Source: Deltaproteobacteria bacterium GWC2_55_46 (GTDB lineage Bacteria; Desulfobacterota; GWC2-55-46). From it: a stretch of 64,000 nucleotides of DNA. Positions 26,373 through 35,082 of this stretch are shown here, piece after piece (the first letter of the stretch is position 1; each line of letters starts with the position of its first letter). The position numbers and the translations under genes are program-made. The stretch lies in the NCBI GenBank assembly GCA_001595385.3, contig LVEI03000001.1, positions 897,501-961,500 of the forward strand, read 5' to 3'. The notes beneath the pieces are model-generated. The model ran no database searches, had not been told where the DNA came from, and saw only the letters and a program-made list of their open reading frames with translations.

Positions 26373-27936
26373 AATTGCCGGCCTCTACTATGCGCCCGCC
26401 CTCTACCGTCAGGATAAAGAGCTTTTTCCGGGCCTCCCTCTTGCTGTTGAAAGAGATATCGCCTGTGGCGCCCCTGAACTCCTTCGTGGACCTGAGCCTT
26501 TCCTTTACCCCGTCCCTGTCGGCATCCACACTTGCCGCGTTCAATAGCATCCTCGCCGCGTCAAAGGCCTGGGCCGAGAGGGTCCCCGGGGCGTGGCCGA
26601 AGACCGAGCCGTAGCTTCTGGAGAACCCTTCCGCGCTTTCGCCCGCCGCGAAAAACCCGTCAACGAATACAGCCCCCTCGACGTTCTTTCCGGCCAGATC
26701 CACGAGCCTCGGAGAGTTCCATACGTTCGGCCCCATGAGCCTTACACCCTTTACATTATAATAATCGAGATAGGGGGCTATGAGGGCCACCGGCTCATGG
26801 GAATCCGGTATGAACAGGGCGTCGACCTTGATCGTGGGGTTGAATTCCCTTATCTTCCGCCTCCCCTCCATCCGCTCATTCACCTGAACGCCAAAGAGCC
26901 TCTTTATGGTCTCGCTGAAATCCATCGTGCCCTGTGGATAGGAGGCCTTACGGACGACAACCCCGCCTTTTGCCTTGACCGCGGCCTCAAAATGCCTGGC
27001 GAGGTCGACCCCATACGCGCTCTGCGGGTGGAGTATGGCGAACCGCCTGGCCGCCATAGGGCCAGCGGCGTAATCGGCAAGCGCCCTGGCCTGGTCCTCT
27101 GAGGTAAGAAAATTACGGAAGACGTAATCGCCCGCGTCGGTTATGCCGTCCTTCTGAGAGAGGGTGATAAGGGGGAGCTTCTGCGTCTGCGCGTGCCTGG
27201 CGGCCTCTGCGGCGGTAGAGCTCATAAGCGGCCCGATGGCTCCAACGACCCTTTTATTTGAGGCGAGCTCCGCCACCGCGCTCCATACAGATGATGCGTC
27301 CGTTATATCTTTTACTATTACATCCACCTCGGCTCCCCCGGTTCCCTGAGAGTCGCCGAAGACACCGGCCGCCATAAGGACCCCTGACAGGGCGTCCTCG
27401 CCAAAGGAGGCGTAGTCGCCCTTGAGCGGCAGGAGCACCCCTATGGCCGGAAGGTCTGCCTGGGGCTTCAAGCCGTAAGCGGCCTTTTCCACTTCCTTCA
27501 GGAACCTCGCCGAGCGCGCGCGCATCTGAAGGCTGGCGCCCTTATCGCGGCTTATCGCCTCGAAGGCAGCCCTGGCCTCATCTATCCTGCCTGTTCTGTA
27601 GTCGATGAGGGCAAGCTCGTAGGCGGCGTCGTTCCTGAACCTGCTCTGCGGGAAGTTCGCCAGGAGCATATGGTAAGCATCTGCGGCCCTCTGAAGCTCC
27701 TTCTTATCGCTGTATATGCGCCCCAGCCTCAAAAGGGCCTCGTCGATATACTCCGCTGACGGGTTGCCATCGACATAGGCCGCGAGCTTCTTTACGGTCT
27801 CTGCCTGGGCGCCCTTCAGGTCGAGCTCCTCAAAGATGGTCATGAGGTCGCCTCCCTTGCCGGGCCACGCGGCATGGGCCGTTGGGCCGGAGAGCGCGGC
27901 AAAGAGGACGAACAGTACTGTTATCGCCTTTATCAT
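26371..27936 (-). CDS. Periplasmic LpoA/LivK-like binding protein with N-terminal TPR region
   Basis: A 521-residue exported protein. The signal peptide is residues 1-22 (hydrophobic core VLFVLFAAL, cleavage after AHA). Residues 30-155 are helical TPR-like repeats (EYIDEALLRLGRIYSDKKELQRAADAY). From about 165 a type I periplasmic-binding fold runs to the end (IGVLLPLKGDYASFGEDALSGVLMAA, VVGAIGPLMSS, PLITLSQKD, RFAILHPQSAYG). The TPR-plus-Peripla_BP_6 architecture is that of LpoA-type activators of penicillin-binding proteins and of YtfQ/LivK-like orphan receptors. Its start overlaps the dnaJ stop by 4 bp, which ties it to the heat-shock operon. Confidence 0.82.
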   Translation of the reverse strand: MIKAITVLFVLFAALSGPTAHAAWPGKGGDLMTIFEELDLKGAQAETVKKLAAYVDGNPSAEYIDEALLRLGRIYSDKKELQRAADAYHMLLANFPQSRFRNDAAYELALIDYRTGRIDEARAAFEAISRDKGASLQMRARSARFLKEVEKAAYGLKPQADLPAIGVLLPLKGDYASFGEDALSGVLMAAGVFGDSQGTGGAEVDVIVKDITDASSVWSAVAELASNKRVVGAIGPLMSSTAAEAARHAQTQKLPLITLSQKDGITDAGDYVFRNFLTSEDQARALADYAAGPMAARRFAILHPQSAYGVDLARHFEAAVKAKGGVVVRKASYPQGTMDFSETIKRLFGVQVNERMEGRRKIREFNPTIKVDALFIPDSHEPVALIAPYLDYYNVKGVRLMGPNVWNSPRLVDLAGKNVEGAVFVDGFFAAGESAEGFSRSYGSVFGHAPGTLSAQAFDAARMLLNAASVDADRDGVKERLRSTKEFRGATGDISFNSKREARKKLFILTVEGGRIVEAGN

Positions 27937-29048
27937 TCGAAGATTTCCTTGACCTTTGAAAAGAAGTTCTTCCTTAGAGGTGTTGTCTCCTCGCCGCTTA
28001 TCTCGGCGAACTCCTGCAAAAGCTCCTTCTGCCTTTTGTTGAGCTTCGTCGGGGTCTCAAGCGTTATGACAACCCGCTCGTCCCCGCGCTTGCCTGTGTG
28101 GACCGAGGCTATGCCCTTGCCGGGCATCCTGAAGACCTTGCCGGACTGAGTGCCGGCTGGTATCTTGAGCTTCGCGGGCCCCTCGATGGTGGGCACCTCT
28201 ATCTCGGAGCCGAGGGCCGCCTGGGCGAAACTTACGGGCACCTCGCAGATAACGTCGTCGTTCTCGCGTTTGAATATCGGGTGGGCGGCTACCGTTATGA
28301 AGATATAGAGGTCTCCCGACGGGCCGTTACGTTCGCCGTACTCGCCCTCCCCTGAAAGCCTCAACCTTGAGCCGGTATCGATCCCGGCGGGGATCTTGAC
28401 GGTGAGCGGGGCAACCGACCTGGTCTTGCCAGCCCCCCTGCACTCCGTGCAGGGGTCCTTTATGGTGACCCCTTTGCCCTGGCAGCCGGGGCAGGTCCTG
28501 GCTATGCTGAAAAACCCCTGCTGGAACCTGACCTGGCCGGCGCCTCCGCAGGTGGTACATGTGGCCGGGCTGGTGCCTGGCTTCGCCCCGCTGCCCCCGC
28601 ATGTATTACAGGCGACCGTCCTCGGCACCCTGATGGTCTTTTCCGTGCCGAAGGCCGCCTCATCAAACGTTATATCGAGGTCGAACCGGAGATCAGAGCC
28701 GCGCTCCGGGGCGGGCCTCCTCCTGCCTCCTCCGCCGCCGAAGAAATCAGAGAAAACATCCGTGAAGATACCCTGGAAGTCCGAGCCGAAGCCCCCGTAC
28801 TCGCCGCCGACACCTGCGCCGGAGCCCGCGTAGCCGAAGCGGTCATAGTTGGCGCGCTTGCCCGGGTCTTTAAGCGTCTCATATGCCTCGTTTATGCGCT
28901 TGAACTTCTCCTCTTTTTCCTTGTCGCCGGCGTGCTTGTCGGGATGGTACTGGTGGGCGAGCTTCCGGAAAGCCCTCTTTATATCGTCTTCGGTTGCGTC
29001 CCTCGCGACCCCGAGTATCTTATAAAAGTCCTTCTCTTCGCGGTCCAT
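27933..29048 (-). CDS. dnaJ: Chaperone protein DnaJ
   Basis: A 371-residue type I J-protein. The J domain (residues 5-70) has the HPD motif in HQYHPDKHAG; a Gly/Phe region follows (GYAGSGAGVGGEYGGFGSDF); four CxxCxGxG zinc repeats lie at ~150-210 (CNTCGGSG, CTTCGGAG, CPGCQGKG, CTECRGAG), then the C-terminal substrate-binding domain. It stimulates DnaK ATPase and delivers unfolded proteins. Lies 6 bp after grpE. The usual dnaK between grpE and dnaJ is absent. Confidence 0.97.
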   Translation of the reverse strand: MDREEKDFYKILGVARDATEDDIKRAFRKLAHQYHPDKHAGDKEKEEKFKRINEAYETLKDPGKRANYDRFGYAGSGAGVGGEYGGFGSDFQGIFTDVFSDFFGGGGGRRRPAPERGSDLRFDLDITFDEAAFGTEKTIRVPRTVACNTCGGSGAKPGTSPATCTTCGGAGQVRFQQGFFSIARTCPGCQGKGVTIKDPCTECRGAGKTRSVAPLTVKIPAGIDTGSRLRLSGEGEYGERNGPSGDLYIFITVAAHPIFKRENDDVICEVPVSFAQAALGSEIEVPTIEGPAKLKIPAGTQSGKVFRMPGKGIASVHTGKRGDERVVITLETPTKLNKRQKELLQEFAEISGEETTPLRKNFFSKVKEIFE

Positions 29049-29054
29049 TATCTA

Positions 29055-29615
29055 TCAGTGCACCTCTGGCTTTTTAGCCACAGCCACCATCGCGGGCCTC
29101 AGAAGCCTTCCTTTCAGGTAATAGCCCTTCTGGAACTCCTTGACGACCGTCCCCGGCTCGGCCTCAGCTGTCTCTTCTTCCGTTATGGCATGGTGTATCG
29201 CCGGGTCGAACCTCTCGCCCGCGGCCTTGATCTCCTGGAGGCCGAACTTCTGGAGCGCGCCGAACATCTGGTCGATGGTGAGCTTGACTCCCTTTCTGAG
29301 GGATTCGAGGTTCTCCTCCCCGTTCGCGTGCTGAAGGGCCCTCTCGAAGTTGTCCACTATCGGGAGTACATCTTCTATAAGGCTCTCGTTGGCGAAGCTT
29401 ATCGCCTCCGCCTTCTCCTTCTCCGTCCTTTTCCTGTAATTATCCAGGTCGGCGAGGGCGCGGAGATACTTGTTATTGTTCTCAGAGGCCTCCCTCGACT
29501 TGGCTTCGAGCTGTTCGGTCAAGCGCCGTATCTCCTCTTCCGGGGTCTCGGCTATCTGCGCCCCGGCCTCGTTTTCCTGCATCTCTTCTTTTTCCATGCC
29601 TTCGTCCTTCTCCAT
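29055..29615 (-). CDS. grpE: Nucleotide exchange factor GrpE
   Basis: A 186-residue GrpE: an acidic N-terminus, a long coiled-coil helix (about 25-90, EEEIRRLTEQLEAKSREASE), the conserved ALADLDNYRKRTEKEK, DNFERAL, and the beta wing with GERFDPAIHHAI and VVKEFQKGYYLKGRLLRPAMVAVAK. It releases ADP from DnaK. An alternative start at the seventh codon (Met) is possible. It follows hrcA after a 145-bp gap with an inverted repeat. Confidence 0.96.
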   Translation of the reverse strand: MEKDEGMEKEEMQENEAGAQIAETPEEEIRRLTEQLEAKSREASENNNKYLRALADLDNYRKRTEKEKAEAISFANESLIEDVLPIVDNFERALQHANGEENLESLRKGVKLTIDQMFGALQKFGLQEIKAAGERFDPAIHHAITEEETAEAEPGTVVKEFQKGYYLKGRLLRPAMVAVAKKPEVH

Positions 29616-29667
29616 ATGCGAATTCCCCGATAATCATTTTTTAAGGCGCCAGGCGCATAAAGTCATT

Positions 29668-29698
29668 GCACGGGCCTCAATAAAATTTAGGGCCGTGC
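29668..29698. promoter_or_regulatory. Inverted repeat between hrcA and grpE
   Basis: GCACGGGCCT and AGGGCCGTGC, 11 bp apart, match in nine of ten positions. Arm and spacer lengths resemble CIRCE (9-N9-9) but the sequence does not. It lies 53 bp upstream of grpE. It may be an operator or an RNA hairpin (it has no T-tract). Confidence 0.45.
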
Positions 29699-29760
29699 GC
29701 CCGGAAAATCAACCCCTGGCACAGCGCCCCTTAAAAAAAAGTCTTTTCTGGATTTCCAGG

Positions 29761-30786
29761 CTACAGGACCTTGCTCAAAAGCCCGGAGGCATAATCCACA
29801 AGCGGGATGATCCTCGAATAATCCATCCGGACTGGCCCGGCAACCCCGAGTGTGCCGAGCGTTTCATTCCTGCCGTAAGGCGAGGTGACGAAGCTCAAGC
29901 CCTCAAAGCCCTCTACGGCGCTCTCAGAGCCGAGGTATATGCGGATACCGCTCTCCTCGAGGCTCTTGTCGAGTATCCTCACAAGGAGGCTCTTCTCCTC
30001 GAAGGCGGCGAATATCCTCTTCATCATCTCGATATCGCCCCTGAATTCGGGCTGCTCGATGATGTTGACCTTGCCCTCCACCACCACATCGCTCTCTTCC
30101 GGCCCCAGGTCGTTCTCAAGCGCCTGGGCCCCGAGCCTCAATGCCTTGGCGAGGAGCTCGTCGTAGAGGTTCTTGTCCCTGTGCATCTCCTCCACTATCC
30201 TGCCCCTCAGCTCCCTGATGGTCAGCCCCTCGGCTATGGAATTGAGGTAATTCGATATGCTCTCCAGCTCGAGCTTCTCGATGCCGGCCATGCGCACGAC
30301 CTTGCTCTGCACAAGGTCGTTCCTGGAGACCAGGAGCACTATAAGGCCTGAAGAGTCTATGGGAAGCAGGTTTATATGCCTGATGACGAAGCTCTCGCGC
30401 CTGGGTATGAACATCAACCCGGCGCAATTAGTTATGGTCGAGAGCGCCTTGGCCGTGTCTGAAAGGATATCCTCTATGGCGGCGGTCTTCTCGCAGCCCT
30501 TCTTAAGGAGGTCCTTGTCCCCCTGCCCGGGCTCTTGAAACTCCCGCATGCTGTCTATGTAGAACCTGAAGCTCTTCTCGGTCGGGACCCGGCCCGCCGA
30601 TGTATGTGGCTGATGGAGAAAACCGAGGCTTTCAAGCTCGGCCATGACGTTACGTATGGTGGCCGGGCTCACCCCGAGGGAATACTTCATGGCTATGGCC
30701 TTTGAGCTTACCGGCTCAGCGGTCCTTATATAGTCCTGTACTATAGCCTTGAGTATATTGCTTGTACGTTCGGAAAAGCCGTTCAT
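29761..30786 (-). CDS. hrcA: Heat-inducible transcription repressor HrcA
   Basis: A 341-residue repressor of heat-shock genes that normally binds CIRCE and needs GroEL for folding. The N-terminal winged helix (RTSNILKAIVQDYIRTAEPVSSKAI, GVSPATIRNVMAELE, GFLHQPHTSAGRVPTE) is typical, followed by the GAF-like dimerisation domain. No CIRCE (TTAGCACTC-N9-GAGTGCTAA) is visible upstream of this operon in the window. A sigma-70 promoter lies at 30840-30869. Confidence 0.95.
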   Translation of the reverse strand: MNGFSERTSNILKAIVQDYIRTAEPVSSKAIAMKYSLGVSPATIRNVMAELESLGFLHQPHTSAGRVPTEKSFRFYIDSMREFQEPGQGDKDLLKKGCEKTAAIEDILSDTAKALSTITNCAGLMFIPRRESFVIRHINLLPIDSSGLIVLLVSRNDLVQSKVVRMAGIEKLELESISNYLNSIAEGLTIRELRGRIVEEMHRDKNLYDELLAKALRLGAQALENDLGPEESDVVVEGKVNIIEQPEFRGDIEMMKRIFAAFEEKSLLVRILDKSLEESGIRIYLGSESAVEGFEGLSFVTSPYGRNETLGTLGVAGPVRMDYSRIIPLVDYASGLLSKVL

Positions 30787-30839
30787 ACCCCGATAAGACC
30801 CCTTAAAGTACGGGCGTTTTTAAAAAAAGAACTGATTCT

Positions 30840-30869
30840 ATTATATACGAATCCCCATCAATAGCCCAA
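30840..30869 (-). promoter_or_regulatory. Sigma-70 promoter of the hrcA operon
   Basis: On the minus strand TTGGGC (30864-30869), 18-bp spacer, TATAAT (30840-30845), with the expected start about 45 bp before the hrcA ATG. No sigma-32-type promoter or CIRCE is seen here. Confidence 0.65.
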
Positions 30870-30916
30870 TAAAAATAACAGCCGCAAAAAGGCTTGTCAA
30901 GGACGTATGGCCAGCG

Positions 30917-32080
30917 TCAGATAATCCTTACGGCCACCTCGTTTAAAAGAAGAAGGCCCCTTTGCGTAAGACTTATATCCTCGCCTTTTTTCTCTACAAA
31001 CCCGTCCCTTACAAGTGTATCAAGGCCGCCGAGCGCCTCGATGGTAGACAGGCCGAACCTTTCCCTGAAGCGCGAGCCGTCTATCCCTTCCTCCACCATC
31101 CTGAGCCCCAGCATGACGGCTTCGAACATGGCCTCGCGACGTGTAAGCTCCTCGCTGCCATCTATGGGAGGGCTCCCTTCCCCGACCACGCGCATATAAT
31201 CTTCAGCGCCAGAGATATTCCACCACCTCTTGCCCCAGCCGGGCCCCGGAAGGTAAGAATGTGCCCCGGCCCCAACCCCTATATAGCCAGCGCCTTTCCA
31301 GTAGAGCGTATTATGCGCGCTCTCAAAGCCTGGTATGGCGAAGTTTGATACCTCATAGTGCCTGTAGCCCGCGGACTTGAGCACCTCTATCGCCTTCAGG
31401 TACATCTCGGCCTCAGCCTCTTCCCCTGGCAAGCCAAGCTTACCAGGGCCGTACTTACGGTAAAAGGGCGTACCCTCCTCCACGGTCATGCCGTAAAGGG
31501 AGATATGCTCCGGCCTCAAGGCCGCGGCCCTGGATAAGGTCTCCTCCCACTGGCCTATCTCCTGCCCGGGGGTGGCGAAGATGAGGTCTATCCCGATATT
31601 GCGAAAGCCCGCGTCCCTCGCCCATTGGAAGGCCGCGAGCGAGGCTGAAGCCGTATGTCTCCTGCCAAGGGCTATGAGGGCGCTGTCCTCAAGGGACTGA
31701 AAGCCGATGGAAAGCCTGTTGACGCCCGCGCCCATATAGCCTCTGAGCTTTTGAGGGCTTATAGCGTCAGGGTTGGCCTCGATAGTCACCTCACGAGGCG
31801 CTCCGAGAAGGATTTCAACCGTTTCCATGAAGCGGCCTATTGCATTGGGAGAGAAGATGGATGGTGTGCCGCCGCCGAAGTAGACCGTCGCCGCACGCGC
31901 GGAGATACCCTCACTTTGAACGGACGACTCAAGCTCTTTGGCAAGAGAGTCGACGTATCTTTCTTCCGGCGGCCCGGCGGGGGGCGCCTCGACGGAATTG
32001 AAGGCGCAGTAGGGGCATTTCCTCAGGCAGAAAGGGATATGGGCGTATACGCCTATCTCGTCTTTTCCGCGTAGTCCCAC
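30917..32080 (-). CDS. hemW: Radical SAM haem chaperone HemW
   Basis: A ~387-residue HemN-related radical SAM protein. The cluster motif is CLRKCPYCAF near residue 18, with the HemW-type HIPFC lead-in lacking the second SAM-site residues of true coproporphyrinogen oxidase. YFGGGTPS, EANPD, GVNRLSIGFQS and the C-terminal winged-helix (LTQRGLLLLNEV) follow. HemW inserts haem into respiratory proteins. I use GTG at 32080 (AAGAGGCT just upstream); this overlaps the CBS-protein stop by 28 bp. An ATG at 32101 would lengthen it by seven residues. Confidence 0.92.
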   Translation of the reverse strand: MGLRGKDEIGVYAHIPFCLRKCPYCAFNSVEAPPAGPPEERYVDSLAKELESSVQSEGISARAATVYFGGGTPSIFSPNAIGRFMETVEILLGAPREVTIEANPDAISPQKLRGYMGAGVNRLSIGFQSLEDSALIALGRRHTASASLAAFQWARDAGFRNIGIDLIFATPGQEIGQWEETLSRAAALRPEHISLYGMTVEEGTPFYRKYGPGKLGLPGEEAEAEMYLKAIEVLKSAGYRHYEVSNFAIPGFESAHNTLYWKGAGYIGVGAGAHSYLPGPGWGKRWWNISGAEDYMRVVGEGSPPIDGSEELTRREAMFEAVMLGLRMVEEGIDGSRFRERFGLSTIEALGGLDTLVRDGFVEKKGEDISLTQRGLLLLNEVAVRII

Positions 32081-32520
32081 AGCCTCTTGAATATGTCCCA
32101 TGGCGAGATTATCCCCAGGAGCGTTCCCCTGTCGTCTACCACCAGGACCGATTCTGCATGTTTTTTCGCGTTCACGAGGAGGGCCGCCACTTCCATGCTC
32201 GAAGTCTCCGGGGAGACGGCTATGAAGTCCCTGTCGAGGAGGTCGGCCACCTTCTTTTGCGAAAGGGCGTCTATATTATGGACGAACTCCGGCAGCTCCG
32301 GGGCGAACCTTACGTCTGCGATAAGCCCCTCGCTCACATACCTCGGCAATATGGACTTAAGGAGGGTCCTCGGGGTTATTACGCCTACGACCTTTCCTTC
32401 CCCGCCAACGACCGGTATCTGCCGCACCCTGGAATCGCGCACCAGCTTGAAGGCGTCGAGCATGGTGGCCGCCACCGGGATCGTCAGCACTTCCTTTGTC
32501 ATTATGGTAGCCGCTATCAT
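32053..32520 (-). CDS. CBS-domain pair protein
   Basis: A 155-residue protein made of two CBS repeats (about 5-60 and 85-145; TKEVLTIPVAATMLDAFKLV and DRDFIAVSPETSSMEVAALL) with GVITPRTLL and GIISPWDIF at the repeat ends. Stand-alone CBS pairs bind adenine nucleotides (AMP, ATP, SAM). It lies 29 bp downstream of the ArsB/NhaD transporter, which it may regulate, and overlaps hemW. AAGGAGGGGGCTT precedes the ATG. Confidence 0.9.
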   Translation of the reverse strand: MIAATIMTKEVLTIPVAATMLDAFKLVRDSRVRQIPVVGGEGKVVGVITPRTLLKSILPRYVSEGLIADVRFAPELPEFVHNIDALSQKKVADLLDRDFIAVSPETSSMEVAALLVNAKKHAESVLVVDDRGTLLGIISPWDIFKRLWDYAEKTR

Positions 32521-32549
32521 AAGCCCCCTCCTTGAAGACCAATAAATTG

Positions 32550-33830
32550 CTATCCGAGAAACCTTATATAAATGTAGACCGTCGATATGGCGATGGATAA
32601 GAGCATCAGCGGATAGGCTATCAGCATGAACTTGAAGAACCTGATCTTGTGCCCGTTCCTGTGGGCTATCCCGCAGACGACCACGTTTGCCGAGGCGCCT
32701 ATGATAGTGCCGTTACCGCCAAGGCATGCCCCGAGAGAGAGCGCCCACCAGAGCGGCAGCACCGCCGCGTCCCCGCCGAATGAAGGGGCCATGTCCTTTA
32801 TAAGAGGTATCATGGTCGCAACAAACGGGATGTTATCGACTATCGATGAGGCGATTGCCGAACCCCATAGTATCACATAACCTGTCGTGGCCATATGCCC
32901 GCCGGTCGCCGCTATCATCTTATCGGCCATTAGCCTTATGAAGCCTACCTCGACAAGGCTGTGGACGACTATGAATAAGCCTATGAAGAAGAATATAGAG
33001 GTCCACTCGACCTTCTCCATCACGCTGTGCAGGTCCTCTTTGGAGATAAGCAGAAGGAAGGCCGCGCCGAAAAGGGCTATCGTGGCAGGTTCAAGGTGGA
33101 GCTGCCTCTGGAGCATGAAGCCCCCGATGACCATTGCCAGCACAAAAAGACACTTTCTGAGGAGAGGCTTGTCGGAGAGCGCCTCCGATTCCCTGAACTC
33201 CATTATCCTCTTCTTCTTCTCTTCCGACACCTTGAAGGACTTGCCGTAGATGAACCTCAAAGGTATGAGGGTAGCAATGAATATTATCGGGATAACCGGC
33301 CCAACGCCGAATACGAAGTCCATGAAGGTGAGGCCCGTAGCGCTCCCTATCATTATGTTAGGCGGGTCGCCTATGAGGGTCGCCGTGCCGCCGATATTGG
33401 ACATGAGTATCTGAGAGACCAGGAAAGGATAGGGGTTGACCTCGAGCTCCTCCGCTATGAGGAGAGTTATCGGGACGGTAAGGAGGACGGTCGTTACGTT
33501 GTCGAGAAAAGCAGAGAGGATCGCCGTGACTATAGAGAGCGAGATGAGTATCTTCCAGGGGTCGCCCTTGGAGAGCTTCGCCCCCTTTATCGCTATGTAC
33601 TGGAACATGCCGGTCTTCTGGCAGATGAAGACGATTATCATCATGCCTATAAGGAGGCCGATGGTGTTGAAGTCTATCCCGTGGACAGCGGCCTCCTGGC
33701 TGATGACGCCAAGGAGTATCAGCGAAGAGGCGCCGAGGAGCGCGACAACCGCCCTGTTCAGCTTGTCCCATATAAGAAGGGCGTACACGATCACGAATAC
33801 CGCGATCGCGAGGTAGAGCCTGTGTTCCAT
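32550..33830 (-). CDS. ArsB/NhaD-type ion transporter
   Basis: A 426-residue inner-membrane protein with about 11-12 hydrophobic helices of the ion transporter superfamily. Signatures: GIDFNTIGLLIGMMIIVFICQKTGMF, SAFLDNVTTVLLTVPITLLIAE, SNIGGTATLIGDPPNIMIGSATGL and SSIVDNIPFVATMIPLI. The paired TATLIGDPPN and SxxxDNI motifs are shared by NhaD Na+/H+ antiporters and ArsB/P-protein permeases. No arsenic regulator is nearby, so a Na+/H+ or anion role is more likely than arsenite export. Confidence 0.87.
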   Translation of the reverse strand: MEHRLYLAIAVFVIVYALLIWDKLNRAVVALLGASSLILLGVISQEAAVHGIDFNTIGLLIGMMIIVFICQKTGMFQYIAIKGAKLSKGDPWKILISLSIVTAILSAFLDNVTTVLLTVPITLLIAEELEVNPYPFLVSQILMSNIGGTATLIGDPPNIMIGSATGLTFMDFVFGVGPVIPIIFIATLIPLRFIYGKSFKVSEEKKKRIMEFRESEALSDKPLLRKCLFVLAMVIGGFMLQRQLHLEPATIALFGAAFLLLISKEDLHSVMEKVEWTSIFFFIGLFIVVHSLVEVGFIRLMADKMIAATGGHMATTGYVILWGSAIASSIVDNIPFVATMIPLIKDMAPSFGGDAAVLPLWWALSLGACLGGNGTIIGASANVVVCGIAHRNGHKIRFFKFMLIAYPLMLLSIAISTVYIYIRFLG

Positions 33831-33964
33831 ATAAGAAAGACTCCGGAAAACGGGATTTAGTGAAGGAGCGGGTATTATTATTGAATTCTATGAAAAAAGT
33901 CAAGCGGTCATTAAAGAAGCCGCGGTGCATCAAAAAGTCTTACAAATCAATATGATATAAGCCA

Positions 33965-34834
33965 TCAGGCACCCTTCCCAATGGCCCGGTATTTTTTTGT
34001 GAACCCGACCGGCCTGTAGCTCTCCTTTGCCTTTCTTAAGCCGGTATCGCCCAGGTCCTGCTCCCGGTTGATCTGTGTATACTTATCCGGAAGTATGGCC
34101 GCGAAGCTTTTGACAACGAACTGCAGAAGCCCCTTCAGCCCTGAGACCCCTTTCTCGAAATGGATGACAAAGGTCGAGCTGTTGAGCTCCTCTCCCAATG
34201 TGTAAGCGGCGGGAGAGCCTTCTACAAAATAGATGGCGCCGCAAAGGCCGAGCTCTTCAGAGCGCTCGAGGGCCTCTTTCGCCGCCTCATAATCACCAGG
34301 CTCCTGCTGCCTTGACCTCCACTCATCGAGTACCTTGAGGGCCTCTCCCACGTACCCTTCCTGAAAGGGCCTGGCCTCGTAGTTGTAAGATCCCGTAAAA
34401 TAGTTCACGAGGTTCTTCTTCCTGTGGAACCTGCGCCCGGCAAGCCTTGACAGCTCTTCGCGGGAATAGATGTAATCGTAGTTGTCCCTGTCTTCCGTGA
34501 CCTCGTAGCCGAGCGATAGCAGCCTTCCGGCAACTCTTTCAGGTACGCATTTCATCGATGAGAACCTGCCGAAAAGCTCGCGCAGCAATTCCGCTGAAGG
34601 AAGGCCTGCGGGGAGCATGAAAAAGTCCTCGCCCCTGTCATTGCCGGCGATGACAGGGCTTCCGTCCGGCAGGAGAGATAGCCTGTAGTTGTGGGCAGCC
34701 CTGAAAAGATAAAGATTGGCGAAGGTGAACTCGGCTACCTCCGGCTCGAGCCCCCTCAGAAGCGGGTAAAGAAGCGCCCTGGCATCGAGCGTAAGCGAAG
34801 TAAAATCAGGATATCTGTCGACCTTGAAAGGCAT
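33965..34834 (-). CDS. DUF2156 (GNAT-like phosphatidylglycerol lysyltransferase C-terminal) protein
   Basis: A 289-residue cytosolic protein with the DUF2156 double GNAT-like fold found in the catalytic half of MprF. Marks are EFTFANLYLFRAAHNYRL, DRDNYDYIYSREELSRLAGRRFHRKKNLVNYF (the RLxGxxFxxKRN family signature) and YTLGEELNSSTFVIHFEK, then INREQDLGDTGLRKAKESYRP. No membrane half is present, so it probably transfers an aminoacyl group to another soluble acceptor. AGGAGCGAT precedes the ATG. It stands alone. Confidence 0.85.
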   Translation of the reverse strand: MPFKVDRYPDFTSLTLDARALLYPLLRGLEPEVAEFTFANLYLFRAAHNYRLSLLPDGSPVIAGNDRGEDFFMLPAGLPSAELLRELFGRFSSMKCVPERVAGRLLSLGYEVTEDRDNYDYIYSREELSRLAGRRFHRKKNLVNYFTGSYNYEARPFQEGYVGEALKVLDEWRSRQQEPGDYEAAKEALERSEELGLCGAIYFVEGSPAAYTLGEELNSSTFVIHFEKGVSGLKGLLQFVVKSFAAILPDKYTQINREQDLGDTGLRKAKESYRPVGFTKKYRAIGKGA

Positions 34835-35003
34835 ATCGCTCCTGTCTGAAAAGATCAGCCCTTTAGCCCTTTTAATTTTATCCCACCTTTACTACTTTTA
34901 ATCGATTTCAGGGCCGATAAGAAACTTCATTTAAAAACCCTATCATTTTCAACTACTTAAGCAACGGAAGAGTCAAGCTTACGTTGAAATACTCACAGCT
35001 CCG

Positions 35004-35017
35004 GTGACCAGGGTCAC
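35004..35017. promoter_or_regulatory. Palindromic operator candidate GTGAC-N4-GTCAC
   Basis: GTGACCAGGGTCAC, 66 bp upstream of the secreted protein gene at 35083. Half-site spacing (GTGA-N6-TCAC) is that of Crp/Fnr-family sites. An almost identical site is at 36397-36410. Confidence 0.5.
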
Positions 35018-35082
35018 TGCCCCTTGTAGCTATCGGTGATATAAGAAGGCTGTGTCAGAATCCGTTGAGGAGGAAAAGGGCC

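Noticed and set aside
32053-32101. hemW start at ATG 32101
   Set aside because: Would overlap the CBS gene by 49 bp and has no ribosome site; GTG 32080 is preceded by AAGAGG. Not excluded.
34980-35070. c-di-GMP (GEMM) riboswitch upstream of the secreted protein gene
   Set aside because: CCGGTGACC and TATCGGTGAT recall parts of GEMM, but the conserved GGACGCAAAGCC-type core is absent.
35065-35082. TTG start extending the secreted protein by six residues
   Set aside because: The extension consists of the ribosome binding site itself (GAGGAGGAAAAGG); ATG 35083 leads straight into the signal peptide.
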